Below, piece by piece: positions 25,978-35,746 of a DNA stretch of 64,000 nt. Position 1 is the stretch's first letter. Every line of letters starts with the position of its first letter. A model generated the notes under the pieces. It ran no database searches, was not told where the DNA came from, and saw only the letters and a program-made list of their open reading frames with translations. Both the position numbers and the translations under genes were made by a program. The stretch comes from Dongshaea marina (GTDB lineage Bacteria > Pseudomonadota > Gammaproteobacteria > Enterobacterales > Aeromonadaceae), in assembly GCF_003072645.1 (NCBI RefSeq), contig NZ_CP028897.1, forward strand, positions 3,919,658-3,983,657. Reading direction: 5' to 3'.

Positions 25978-27783
25978 CTAACTCTCCTCTTGATACAAAA
26001 TAGTGGCACCGCTCTCAGCGCTGCTGATGTTATGGCGATAGACAGAGAAAAGCTCCCGCCCGCCGCCGACGTGCTGATAGCTAAGCTCCACCAGGGTATC
26101 CTCCCTTGAGGAGATATCGGTCAGCACCTCAAGGCTGCCCTCTCCCGCATCCAACCGAATCCGATCACCGTTTTCAAGACGGGCCAGTGGTCCACCTCGG
26201 CTGGCTTCAGGTGTCATATGAATAACAGCCGGAACCTTACCGGAAGCTCCCGACAAACGGCCATCGGTGACCAGTGCGACTTTGAAACCCTGCTGCATCA
26301 GGTTTCCCAGAATTGGCATCAGTTTGTGCAATTCGGGCATCCCATTGGCTGCCGGCCCGTTGTGCCGCACCACAATCACCGCATCCTGGTTGATCTCACC
26401 AGCCTGATAGGCTCTCTCGACCTCATGCTGAGACTCAAAGACCAGGGCCGGCGCTTCAAGCTGTTGATGCTGTTTGGCAATGGCACTAACCTTGATCACC
26501 CCACGCCCCAGGTTGCCCTGCACCAGCTTCAGCCCACCCTGCTCACTAAAGATCTCACCCGCTGCGGCGATCACTTTCGGATTGGCCGAGCTTACTGCCG
26601 GGCGATACACCAGCTCTCCTGCATCGATTTCCGGGGATTGAAGGTAGTCCTCCATAGTGCCATAAACAGGGGTGGCATCCATATGCAGCAGACCACGGCG
26701 GGCTAATTCCAGCATCAGGGTAGGCACCCCTCCGGCCGCTTCAAAGGCGTTAATATCTTCAGGTCCATTTGGATAGAGGCGGGTCAGCAGCGGCACCACT
26801 TGGGACAGGGCATCCAGATCATCCCAGGTCACAATCAATCCGGCGGCTCTGGCGATCGCCAGCATATGGATGCTGTGGTTGGTGCTGCCCCCTGAGGCCA
26901 GCAAGGCTACCAGCCCATTGACCAGACAGCGAGCATCCACCACCTCAGCCAGGGGGCGATAATCACCACTGCCTCTGGCGATCCTGACCATGTGGCTGGC
27001 TATTTTTGCGGTCAGGGCCTCACGTAGCTCAGTATCGGGGGGCACAAAGGCAGAGCCCGGAAGCATCAGCCCCATCACCTCAAATACCAGCTGGTTGGTG
27101 TTTGCCGTACCGTAAAAGGTACAGGTCCCGGGAGAGTGATAGGCCCGGCATTCCATCTCGAGCAGCGCCTGTTTATTCACCTCGCCAGCAGCATACTGCT
27201 GGCGGATGCTGACCTTCTCACTGTTAGAGATCCCGCTGCCCATGGGACCTGCCGGTACAAAGGCTGCCGGCAGATGGCCAAAGGCCAGGGCTCCCATCAG
27301 CTGGCCCGGTGCGATCTTATCGCAGATCCCAAGCAGCAGGGTGGCATCAAAGGTGTTATGGCTCAGACCGATGGCTGTGGCCTGGGCAATCAGATCCCGG
27401 GAGAAGAGTGACAGATCCATCCCGGGCTGGCCCTGGGTCACGCCATCACACATGGCCGGAACCCCGGCGGCAACCTGGGCGCTATGACCCAACCGGCTCA
27501 GGATCTGCTTGATCTGCCTTGGATAATCGGCATAGGGCTGATGGGCGCTGAGCATATCGTTATAGGCGGAGATGATCCCCACATTGACCCGAGTCATATC
27601 CAGCAGACTCGACTTTTGAGCCGATGAGCAGGCGGCAGCTGTGTGAGCCAGGTTGCCACAGGAGAGGGTTGCGCGCGGTACCCCTTGATTAGCCTGCTCA
27701 CGGATCACCTCAAGATAGTGACTGCGAGTCCTGGTGCTACGCTCTGTGATCCTATCGGTCACTTGACAAATAATTGGATTCAT
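25978..27783 (-). CDS. edd: Phosphogluconate dehydratase
   Basis: The protein of 601 residues matches the length of E. coli Edd and the IlvD/Edd family: [20 protein letters not shown] near residue 75 and the iron-sulphur ligands in [15 protein letters not shown] and [42 protein letters not shown] and [16 protein letters not shown] near the C-terminus complete the pattern. It converts 6-phosphogluconate to KDPG. Its ATG overlaps the gntK stop by four bases and eda follows, so gntK-edd-eda form one operon that would be controlled by the GntR operators at 28393-28422. Confidence 0.96.
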   Translation of the reverse strand: MNPIICQVTDRITERSTRTRSHYLEVIREQANQGVPRATLSCGNLAHTAAACSSAQKSSLLDMTRVNVGIISAYNDMLSAHQPYADYPRQIKQILSRLGHSAQVAAGVPAMCDGVTQGQPGMDLSLFSRDLIAQATAIGLSHNTFDATLLLGICDKIAPGQLMGALAFGHLPAAFVPAGPMGSGISNSEKVSIRQQYAAGEVNKQALLEMECRAYHSPGTCTFYGTANTNQLVFEVMGLMLPGSAFVPPDTELREALTAKIASHMVRIARGSGDYRPLAEVVDARCLVNGLVALLASGGSTNHSIHMLAIARAAGLIVTWDDLDALSQVVPLLTRLYPNGPEDINAFEAAGGVPTLMLELARRGLLHMDATPVYGTMEDYLQSPEIDAGELVYRPAVSSANPKVIAAAGEIFSEQGGLKLVQGNLGRGVIKVSAIAKQHQQLEAPALVFESQHEVERAYQAGEINQDAVIVVRHNGPAANGMPELHKLMPILGNLMQQGFKVALVTDGRLSGASGKVPAVIHMTPEASRGGPLARLENGDRIRLDAGEGSLEVLTDISSREDTLVELSYQHVGGGRELFSVYRHNISSAESGATILYQEES

Positions 27784-28334
27784 CCCTTAGCTAGCTCCCC
27801 ATTTTCTGTTTGTTTAAACTGCTCGGCTGCCTGCAGGCAGCGCTCAACCACCCGTTCAATCGGGCCATCAATATCCACCTCCAGCACATCATGAGTCTCA
27901 TCAGTCGGTGGCTCCAGGGCCTCAAACTGACTCTTGAGTAACTCTGGTGGCATGAAGTGATCGCTGCGGGCCAGCATTCTCTCGAGGATCAGCTCAAAGT
28001 CACCCCGCAATAAAATGAATCGAACCTGCTGGTTTCCCTCACGGATCTGATCCCGGTAGGCTCTCTTGAGGGCGGAGCAGACAATCACCCCCTGCTCACT
28101 TTTCTTTTCAAGGCTAAAGGCTGCATCGCGGATCCGCTCCAGCCAGGGTGCCCTGTCCGCATCATTCAGGGGGGAGCCGGAGGCCATCTTGAGGATATTT
28201 GCCTTGGGGTGCAGATCATCACCATCAATGAACTTAGCCCCCAGGCGCCGAGCCATCTTCTCACCAATCGTCGATTTACCGCTGCTGGAGACCCCCATCA
28301 TGATGTAGCAGCCCCCTGATTGTTTTTTCTTCAC
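27780..28334 (-). CDS. gntK: Gluconokinase
   Basis: The kinase of 184 residues has the P-loop GVSSSGKST (residues 14-22), FIDGDDLHPKANILKMASGS, PLNDADRAPWLERI and VCSALKRAYRDQIREGN, all as in E. coli GntK. It phosphorylates gluconate to 6-phosphogluconate, feeding Edd. The likely start is GTG 28334 with GGGAGGT upstream. It is the first gene of the gntK-edd-eda operon and is divergent from the transporter gene, sharing a control region full of GntR palindromes. Confidence 0.94.
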   Translation of the reverse strand: MKKKQSGGCYIMMGVSSSGKSTIGEKMARRLGAKFIDGDDLHPKANILKMASGSPLNDADRAPWLERIRDAAFSLEKKSEQGVIVCSALKRAYRDQIREGNQQVRFILLRGDFELILERMLARSDHFMPPELLKSQFEALEPPTDETHDVLEVDIDGPIERVVERCLQAAEQFKQTENGELAKG

Positions 28335-28392
28335 TTTTTGACCTCCCTCTCAATTCTCAACATCACTCAGGTGTAATGCTTTTTATGGTAAC

Positions 28393-28422
28393 ACGTTACC
28401 GGTAACATGTTACCGGTAACTT
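28393..28422. promoter_or_regulatory. Overlapping GntR operators between gntK and gntU
   Basis: ACGTTACCGGTAACAT (28393-28408) and the overlapping ATGTTACCGGTAAC (28407-28420) both match the GntR operator, and GGTAACATGTTACC (28401-28414) is itself a perfect palindrome. The array sits in the shared promoter region of the divergent gntK and gntU genes. Confidence 0.85.
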
Positions 28423-28464
28423 TCGGGAGTGTGACAAATTACACAAGAATAACAAGGATAAACC

Positions 28465-29808
28465 ATGTCTGAACTATCTCTGATAATGACTGCGGCTGGA
28501 TCCATTCTGTTGCTGCTGTTTCTGGTGATGAAAGTAAGGTTACATGCCGTCGCCTCCCTGATCCTGGTTTCGATGATCGCTGGGATCCTCTCGGGAATGA
28601 GCCCGGCCGATATCGCCGGGACCATCCAAAAAGGGATGGGCGGCACCCTGGGATTTGTTGCCGTGGTCGTCGCGCTGGGCGCCATGTTTGGCAAAGTGAT
28701 GGAGGTCACCGGAGCCCTGGACCAGATAGCCGATACCCTGCTCAGGCGCTGTGGCTCAAAGAGAGCCAACTGGGCCCTAACCCTGACCGGCTTTATCTGC
28801 GCCCTGCCACTCTTCTTTGATGTGGCCGTGGTGCTGCTGATCGGCATCGCCTTTGCGGTGGCCCGGGAAAACCATGGTAGCTTCATCAAGATGTGTATCG
28901 CCCTGCTGGCTGGGATCGCCACCTGCCAGGCTTTTCTGATCCCGGCGCCAGGGCCTATCCTGGTGGCATCACAACTGGGTGCTAACTTTGGAGATATGCT
29001 GCTGTTTGGGCTGCTGGCCTCGATTCCGGCGATGATCCTGGGGGGCCCCATCTTCGGCAGCATCATCTCCAAAATTGTTAAGATTGAGACCCCGGAACAT
29101 GCCAGGGTGAATGAGCATGCCCGGGAGGGCCAGGGGGCTCCGACCTTCCGTCTGGCTCTTGGGCTGGTGGTACTGCCGCTTTTGATGATCGGAATGAAGA
29201 CCATAGTGGCACGCTTTATCGATCCGGCCTCTGCACTCTATGACTGGCTAAGTTTTATCGGTCACCCCTTTACCGCCATCATGGTCTCCTGCCTGGCAGC
29301 CTTCTATCTGCTGGGGATCCGCCGGGGGATCAGTAATGACAGGATCATGGAGATCTGTAGCAGCGCTCTCCAACCCGCCGGAGTGATCATCCTGGTCACT
29401 GGTGCCGGCGGGGTATTTAAACAGGTCTTGGTGGACTCGGGTGTTGGCGCCGCACTGGGCCACATCCTGGCGGGCTCCGGGCTGCCGGTAGTGATCCTCG
29501 CCTTTGTGCTGGCCGCAGCGGTGCGGGTGATCCAGGGCTCGGCCACCGTTGCCATGCTGACCACCTGTGGCCTCATCATTCCGATGCTCGAGCCTCTGGG
29601 GCTTGGAGGCGCCCAGCTTGCTGCGATTACCATCGCCATTGGCGGAGGCGCCATTGTACTCTCCCATGTCAATGACTCGGGATTCTGGCTGGCCAATCGT
29701 TACCTTGGGATGACCGAGAAACAGACCCTGCAGACCTGGACCGTGATGGAAACCATCATAGGTGTCACAGGTGGGGTGGTCGCTCTTATCATCTCCTGGT
29801 TTTTATAA
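28465..29808 (+). CDS. gntU: Gluconate transporter, GntP family (GntU-like)
   Basis: The permease of 447 residues has about twelve to fourteen membrane segments. It matches GntU best by memory: MGGTLGFVAVVVALGAMFGK, CALPLFFDVAVVLLIG, PAPGPILVASQLGANFGDML, IGHPFTAIMVSCLAAF, GAGGVFKQVLVDSGVG and VIQGSATVAMLTTCG. It imports gluconate by proton symport. AAGGATAAACC precedes the ATG. It is divergent from gntK with the GntR operators between them, so uptake and catabolism are switched together. Confidence 0.93.
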   Translation: MSELSLIMTAAGSILLLLFLVMKVRLHAVASLILVSMIAGILSGMSPADIAGTIQKGMGGTLGFVAVVVALGAMFGKVMEVTGALDQIADTLLRRCGSKRANWALTLTGFICALPLFFDVAVVLLIGIAFAVARENHGSFIKMCIALLAGIATCQAFLIPAPGPILVASQLGANFGDMLLFGLLASIPAMILGGPIFGSIISKIVKIETPEHARVNEHAREGQGAPTFRLALGLVVLPLLMIGMKTIVARFIDPASALYDWLSFIGHPFTAIMVSCLAAFYLLGIRRGISNDRIMEICSSALQPAGVIILVTGAGGVFKQVLVDSGVGAALGHILAGSGLPVVILAFVLAAAVRVIQGSATVAMLTTCGLIIPMLEPLGLGGAQLAAITIAIGGGAIVLSHVNDSGFWLANRYLGMTEKQTLQTWTVMETIIGVTGGVVALIISWFL

Positions 29809-29920
29809 AGGATGATCCCGATCTCAGGTTGGCCGACCAAAGATGAACATGACATAGATCAACTTTACTTCACCTGAGCTGTGGTATAGGCTGCTCACTC
29901 CACAACCACTGGAGCAATCC

Positions 29921-30028
29921 ATGATCTGTCACGACGATTACGAGCAGCAAGTTCTGGCCACTTTTGCTGATAAAGAGAGTGAAGAGTTGGCAACTGAAGC
30001 CCAGGACGAGGCGCCAGAGCAGGAATAA
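29921..30028 (+). CDS. Putative 35-residue acidic protein
   Basis: An ATG at 29921, with GGAG at 29911-29914, opens a 35-codon frame rich in Glu, Asp and Gln (MICHDDYEQQVLATFADKES and on), ending just before a strong terminator. The combination of ribosome-binding site, frame and terminator supports a short transcript that is translated. No family is recognised, and it could alternatively be a small RNA. Confidence 0.45.
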   Translation: MICHDDYEQQVLATFADKESEELATEAQDEAPEQE

Positions 30029-30044
30029 TTCCGCTTTGAATTCA

Positions 30045-30073
30045 GGCGGGGTATCGGATCACCCCGCCTTTTT
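30045..30073 (+). terminator. Strong intrinsic terminator
   Basis: GGCGGGGT (30045-30052) pairs perfectly with ACCCCGCC (30061-30068) and a T-run follows on the plus strand. It ends the short acidic-protein transcript. Confidence 0.9.
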
Positions 30074-30083
30074 ATTTCAGTGC

Positions 30084-30932
30084 TTAACCCTTAGCTAAAC
30101 GCCCCAGCTCCTCAAAGGCCAAAGCGAAGCCAGCCGCATGCTTGTGGCCTCCCCCGCCAAACCGAACTGCGACTTTTGATACATCCACGCCCGTGGCCTT
30201 AGAGCGAAGGCTAAATTTCCGCCCCGACGGGGTATCCTGATAGATGACAGCGAATGCCTCCCCCTCGGCCAGCAGGTTCCCCGCCTCCGAGGCATAGAAC
30301 CCGGGCGCATTGAGAACCGGAACCTCATAGCCTGCGATCACCTGGCGCAGGGTCGCTGTTTTAATCAGCTCCGCAATTTGCTTCATTTGAGCTCGGTAAA
30401 TCGCCTTACCCTCGGCATAAAGCTCCCCCAGATCTGAGCTCATAAATTGATTCCACAGCTCCATCTCAAAGGGATAGGAAGAGAGCGCCGCCAGCACCTC
30501 ACGGGTCCCTTCCATCTCAAAACGCCACAGATCCATATCCTGGATATGCCGAATTAATCGGGGAGGCTCAACTCCGGGGTGGAACCACTGCCAACAAAGC
30601 ATGGATCCGCTCTTATCGAGATCGATCACTCCCTTAATCTCTCCGCTTTCCATGAGATCTTCCAGCTCGGCTTGGGCGGTTTTATGATGATCGATAAGCA
30701 GAACACTGTTCGCCTGGCGTACGATCTCCAGCATCCTTTCCCTCTTATAGGAAAAATCAACAATGATGAGATCCCGGCCAGTAAAATCAGGGATCTCCTC
30801 CTGATGAACCGCGGGGATAAGCTCTACCTTTCCCGCGAAGTGACTCCAGACAGCCCAGGCCGCTCCAAAGCCATCTGAGCAGTCGGCATGGTAGATACAC
30901 AGCGGCTTTTTTAAGGGGCTTTTACTATTCAA
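30084..30932 (-). CDS. DHH-family phosphoesterase
   Basis: The protein of 282 residues has the DHH domain (IYHADCSDGFGAAWAV near residue 15, LIIVDFSYKRERML, VLLIDHHKTA near residue 80) and the DHHA1 domain (VRFGGGGHKHAAGFAL near residue 260). The metal-binding motifs are intact. It resembles the short DHH/DHHA1 proteins that hydrolyse nanoRNA, pAp or oligonucleotides, rather than RecJ. The GxGGHxxAAG motif fits nucleic-acid or dinucleotide substrates. It lies 12 bases after a 45-residue membrane protein gene on the same strand. Confidence 0.85.
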   Translation of the reverse strand: MNSKSPLKKPLCIYHADCSDGFGAAWAVWSHFAGKVELIPAVHQEEIPDFTGRDLIIVDFSYKRERMLEIVRQANSVLLIDHHKTAQAELEDLMESGEIKGVIDLDKSGSMLCWQWFHPGVEPPRLIRHIQDMDLWRFEMEGTREVLAALSSYPFEMELWNQFMSSDLGELYAEGKAIYRAQMKQIAELIKTATLRQVIAGYEVPVLNAPGFYASEAGNLLAEGEAFAVIYQDTPSGRKFSLRSKATGVDVSKVAVRFGGGGHKHAAGFALAFEELGRLAKG

Positions 30933-30944
30933 GTTAACTGTCCT

Positions 30945-31082
30945 TTAGTCCTGTTGATGAGGCTGAGAGTGGTTGAGTTGAGAAGCGGGTGCAGGCTGGC
31001 TCATCTTGTAGGCCATAAACACAGAACCTATTGCAACCCCAATCGCCAGCACAGCCGCGATGGGGATGATGATCTTTTTCAC
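30945..31082 (-). CDS. Small 45-residue membrane-anchored protein
   Basis: A GTG at 31082 opens a 45-codon frame: three basic residues, one hydrophobic helix (KKIIIPIAAVLAIGVAIGSV), then a Pro/Gln/His-rich hydrophilic tail. It would be a single-span membrane protein with its tail in the periplasm. It ends 12 bases before the DHH phosphoesterase gene, so the two are probably cotranscribed. The ribosome-binding site is weak. No family recognised. Confidence 0.5.
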   Translation of the reverse strand: MKKIIIPIAAVLAIGVAIGSVFMAYKMSQPAPASQLNHSQPHQQD

Positions 31083-31191
31083 ACTGATATCCGTTACGTA
31101 TTTGTTACATGCAAGCCAGCTTACTTTGGAACCCTAAGAGGTTGCAAGCCACAAACCAGCTCCGCCACCCGGATCTCTATCCTTCAGCGCT

Positions 31192-32291
<1,100 letters not shown>

Positions 32292-32434
32292 TCAGGGTTT
32301 TGCGCCAGGATGAAATCTAAACCCTTTATCTTCATAATAACCAGCTTAATTTATCGGATTTATGCAAAGGGCAGGATCAGCCCATAAGAAATTACCTTCA
32401 CGAATAGGCTCAAAACTCGATAGGATCATTGATA

Positions 32435-34330
32435 ATGGATGGCTTTTTATATCAGGCTTTTATCTATTTAACTGCCGCTGTCATTGCAGTCCCCCTTGCC
32501 AAAAAACTGGGACTGGGCTCGGTATTAGGGTACCTGATCGCAGGAATATTCATTGGTCCCATCATAGGGCTGGTCGGCGCTGAAACCCAGAATTTAAAAC
32601 ACTTTGCTGAATTTGGCGTCGTCATGATGCTGTTTTTAGTCGGCCTGGAGCTTGAGCCCCAAAAATTATGGGCGATGCGTGGCAAACTACTTGGGCTGGG
32701 AGGATTACAGGTGGGCCTGACGACAGGCGCAATCACCCTCATCGGTATCTTGCTGGGCCTTTACTGGAGCATAGCGCTCACGCTAGGGCTCATCTTCTGT
32801 TTGTCCTCCACCGCCATCGTGCTGCAGACCCTGAACGAAAAGGGCCTGATGAAGACACAAGGCGGCGAGTCCACTTTTTCTGTGCTGCTGTTTCAGGATA
32901 TCGCCGTCATCCCCATGCTCGCCCTGCTGCCGCTGTTGGCGATGCCCGCCCTGACGCACAGCAAAGCCCCGGAGCTATTACACCAGGTCCAATCAGGTGC
33001 TACGCATTTTTCTCTGACCCAGGGGCTACCTGGCTGGGCAGTGGCGCTGGTGATCATCGCGTCGGTCTCTTTGATTCTTTTTGCAAGCCAGTTTTTGATG
33101 CGCCCCCTGCTTCGTTATACGGCCCTGGCTAAATCGCGGGAGATATTCACCGCAACCGCCCTGCTTTTGGTGATCGGTATAGCACTATTAATGACCCTCA
33201 TCGGACTGTCGCCGGCACTCGGGACTTTCCTGGCCGGCGTCGCCCTTGCAGGAAGTGAGTTCAAACATGAGCTTGAGTCTGATATCGAGCCCTTTAAAGG
33301 ATTACTGCTTGGGCTCTTCTTTATTACGGTTGGTGCGGGGATCAATTTCCAACTGCTGTTTAATGATTTCACCAACATTATCCTGATCACTCTGGGAATC
33401 ATGCTCCTCAAGGGTGTCGTTCTCTATTGTTTAACGCTTTTCTTTAAAATCCGTTATGGCGATCGCTGGCTCTTTAGCCTGGGACTGGCTCAGGCCGGTG
33501 AGTTTGGCTTTGTCTTGCTTAGTTTCTCCTTACAAAACTCGATTATTCCGGAAAAGATCTATAGCACCATGTCTCTTGTGGTGGCCCTTTCGATGATGCT
33601 CACCCCGGGCTTGTTCATCTTCTATGAGAAAGTCATTGCAACCCGGATTATCCAAGATGAGACAAAAGAAGCAGACGCGATTGACGAGCAGGGCTCAGTG
33701 ATTATTGCTGGCCATGGCCGCTTTGGGCAGATCATCAACCGCATGCTCGTCGCCAACGGCATCAAGACTGTGGTGCTGGATCATAAGCCTTCACTGGTTG
33801 AAAACATGCGCCGCTTTGGTATTCGCTCTTTCTTTGGTGATGTTAGCCGCCCCGATCTGTTGCATGCCGCGGGTTTGCATAGTGCTAAGATTCTGATTAT
33901 AGCCATCGACAATAAGGATAAGATCACCGAAATTGTGCGTTATGCGCGCAAAGAGGCCCCCCACCTGCATATTATCGCCAGAGCCGTCGACAGGCATCAT
34001 GTTTACTCAAACTATTATGCCGGGGCCAATGATATCGTTCGGGAAACCTTCGACTCATCCGTAAGAGCCGGCCGCTATGCCCTTGAAGCACTCGGTTTCG
34101 ATCAGTGCCAGGCCCAGAAGATGGCCGATACCTATGTTCAATATGACAGGGAAACCCTGGTCAAACTTGCCAAGGTCTACGATCCAGAGATCCATATTGC
34201 GGACAACCCGGACTATGTATCTATTGCCCAGGAGAGTCTGCGCCTATTGGCTGAAGCCATGACCGATCTTCGCAGTAAGCTTGAGAGCAATCCCCATGAA
34301 TGCCAGGGGACAAAGCCCAACGAGGAATAA
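32435..34330 (+). CDS. KefB/KefC-type monovalent cation:proton antiporter
   Basis: The protein of about 631 residues has an N-terminal CPA2 antiporter part with 11-13 membrane segments: LGYLIAGIFIGPIIGLVG, FGVVMMLFLVGLELEPQKLW and STAIVLQTLNEKGL. LGTFLAGVALAGSEFKHELE and LGLAQAGEFGFVLLSF follow. The C-terminal TrkA-N domain (VIIAGHGRFGQIINRMLVAN, residues 415-545) binds nucleotide. This is the architecture of glutathione-gated potassium efflux proteins KefB and KefC, which acidify the cytoplasm during electrophile stress. No KefF/KefG-type ancillary gene is adjacent. ATG 32435 with AGGA upstream is preferred over TTG 32429. Confidence 0.9.
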   Translation: MDGFLYQAFIYLTAAVIAVPLAKKLGLGSVLGYLIAGIFIGPIIGLVGAETQNLKHFAEFGVVMMLFLVGLELEPQKLWAMRGKLLGLGGLQVGLTTGAITLIGILLGLYWSIALTLGLIFCLSSTAIVLQTLNEKGLMKTQGGESTFSVLLFQDIAVIPMLALLPLLAMPALTHSKAPELLHQVQSGATHFSLTQGLPGWAVALVIIASVSLILFASQFLMRPLLRYTALAKSREIFTATALLLVIGIALLMTLIGLSPALGTFLAGVALAGSEFKHELESDIEPFKGLLLGLFFITVGAGINFQLLFNDFTNIILITLGIMLLKGVVLYCLTLFFKIRYGDRWLFSLGLAQAGEFGFVLLSFSLQNSIIPEKIYSTMSLVVALSMMLTPGLFIFYEKVIATRIIQDETKEADAIDEQGSVIIAGHGRFGQIINRMLVANGIKTVVLDHKPSLVENMRRFGIRSFFGDVSRPDLLHAAGLHSAKILIIAIDNKDKITEIVRYARKEAPHLHIIARAVDRHHVYSNYYAGANDIVRETFDSSVRAGRYALEALGFDQCQAQKMADTYVQYDRETLVKLAKVYDPEIHIADNPDYVSIAQESLRLLAEAMTDLRSKLESNPHECQGTKPNEE

Positions 34331-34362
34331 TCCTGCGAATTGAGGCTTACTTAAGTTGTACC

Positions 34363-34400
34363 GGGTATGGGCCTACTCCAAGAGGAGAAAGCCCATACCC
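34363..34400 (+). terminator. Long perfect hairpin after the Kef-type gene
   Basis: GGGTATGGGC (34363-34372) pairs perfectly with GCCCATACCC (34391-34400) across an 18-base loop. No T-run, so it may act as a bidirectional transcript end between convergent genes. Confidence 0.6.
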
Positions 34401-34448
34401 ATGACAGTTTGCAATATTGAGTGAACGCCTGCATTGCTCACCCGCTGG

Positions 34449-35270
34449 TTACCACTTTTCAGGGGTGTTCCCGGGATGCTGAATCGAGCGATAGGCATCC
34501 AGCTCGTCTGCCCACACCAGATCAAATTCATCGTCCTCAAAGCCCACTATCTTGGTTTTTTGATCTGCGCCATTGTTACGCACTACATGGACATAGGCAT
34601 GCTGAAACCACTTGCTGGTTTTCTCCTGGCACACCCGCGCCATACTGCTCGACAGCTGAGAGCTTCCATGGGCTGGGACCGTCAGGGTTGAAGTTTGGAT
34701 GTGGGAGGTTGGATTATGGTAAACACTGTGCTTTTCGCAGGTGTTTTTCACATAGAGCTGGCTGATCCCCTGAGAGTTGCCTGTATTACAGCTGCGTGGA
34801 AAAAAATTATGCTGCTGACGATACATGCAATGGATCTGAATCGGGTAGCGACTGGCCTGCTCTGTGTTCATCCTGTGCAGGGTGTAACCCCCGTTGCTGT
34901 AATCGATCATGATGGATGTTTTCTGCCTTCCATGGGTGGGGAGATCAAAGTGGTGACCATCAGCAAAAATGAGTGATACCCGGTTATAGCTAAAAGAGCC
35001 CTCCTCGCCACGGATCGACTCCGGACATGGTGGAGCACTGAACCATAGCCCAGTGCTTCCCGGAGCAACATTTGTGGTGATCTGTCCTGAATTAGTACCT
35101 GTATCGCAAATCTGGGTCACGGTGATCGACTGCACATCGGTCGGGAGCTCCTGCCCTGTGTTGGGAATATGCCCTTCAAAAGAGATAAGCACATCGTGCC
35201 TGGGATGACTGGTCGCAAAAGCATGACAACTAAAAAGAGTAAAGAGCAGAGCGGTGATAAAAGGTCTCAT
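34449..35270 (-). CDS. Secreted hypothetical protein, cysteine-rich
   Basis: The protein of 273 residues has a clear signal peptide (MRPFITALLFTLFSCHAFA). The mature part is rich in Ser, Thr, His and Cys with no family I recognise. It looks beta-rich (SYNRVSLIFADGHHFDLPTH, TLTVPAHGSSQLSSSMARVC), and several spaced Cys (ICDTG, PPCPES, IHCMYR, RSCNTG, NTCEKH, RVCQEK) suggest disulphides. The gene is monocistronic and converges on the Kef-type gene. It may be an exported binding or toxin-like protein; this is a guess. Confidence 0.65.
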   Translation of the reverse strand: MRPFITALLFTLFSCHAFATSHPRHDVLISFEGHIPNTGQELPTDVQSITVTQICDTGTNSGQITTNVAPGSTGLWFSAPPCPESIRGEEGSFSYNRVSLIFADGHHFDLPTHGRQKTSIMIDYSNGGYTLHRMNTEQASRYPIQIHCMYRQQHNFFPRSCNTGNSQGISQLYVKNTCEKHSVYHNPTSHIQTSTLTVPAHGSSQLSSSMARVCQEKTSKWFQHAYVHVVRNNGADQKTKIVGFEDDEFDLVWADELDAYRSIQHPGNTPEKW

Positions 35271-35421
35271 AAGTCCCTGAATAATTCGCGTTTAAAAACG
35301 CGGATTGTAAGGAGGGATTGTGACAATAAGATGACTTATGAGTAAACTCTAATTTTTCTACAAAAAAGGGCTAACCCTTGCGAGCTAACCCTTTGTTGAA
35401 CTTAAAGTTTCTAGGAAACCC

Positions 35422-35721
35422 TTAGTTCATGCCGTATTTTTTCAGCTTCTTGCGAAGTGTACCACGGTTGATTCCCATCATGGTCGCAGCGCGAGTCTGG
35501 TTTCCACGAGTGTACTGCATGATCACATCCAGCATTGGAGCTTCAACCTCAGAAAGAACCATCTCGTACAGCTCAACCACTTCTTCCCCATTCAGTTGAG
35601 CCAGGTAGTTTCTGAGCGCCTGCTGAACAGATTCACGGAGTGGACGCTGGGTTTGCTCATTTGACTGAAGGTTTGTTGTTGTAGTTACCAATGCTTCAGT
35701 AGTCAGGTTTTGTTCGAACAT
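35422..35721 (-). CDS. fis: DNA-binding protein Fis
   Basis: Ninety-nine residues, the normal length of Fis (98), with the C-terminal [23 protein letters not shown] and KKLKKYGMN end. The variable N-terminus ([17 protein letters not shown]) and [18 protein letters not shown] are also family-typical. It is a nucleoid-associated factor for rRNA promoters and recombination. It lies 25 bases after dusB in the classical dusB-fis operon. Confidence 0.97.
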   Translation of the reverse strand: MFEQNLTTEALVTTTTNLQSNEQTQRPLRESVQQALRNYLAQLNGEEVVELYEMVLSEVEAPMLDVIMQYTRGNQTRAATMMGINRGTLRKKLKKYGMN

Positions 35722-35746
35722 ATGCGCTTTGCTCTTATTGATTCAT

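Noticed and set aside
30084-30932. DHH phosphoesterase as part of a cyclic-nucleotide defence system
   Set aside because: No cyclase or effector gene is nearby; it fits a general nanoRNA/pAp phosphoesterase.
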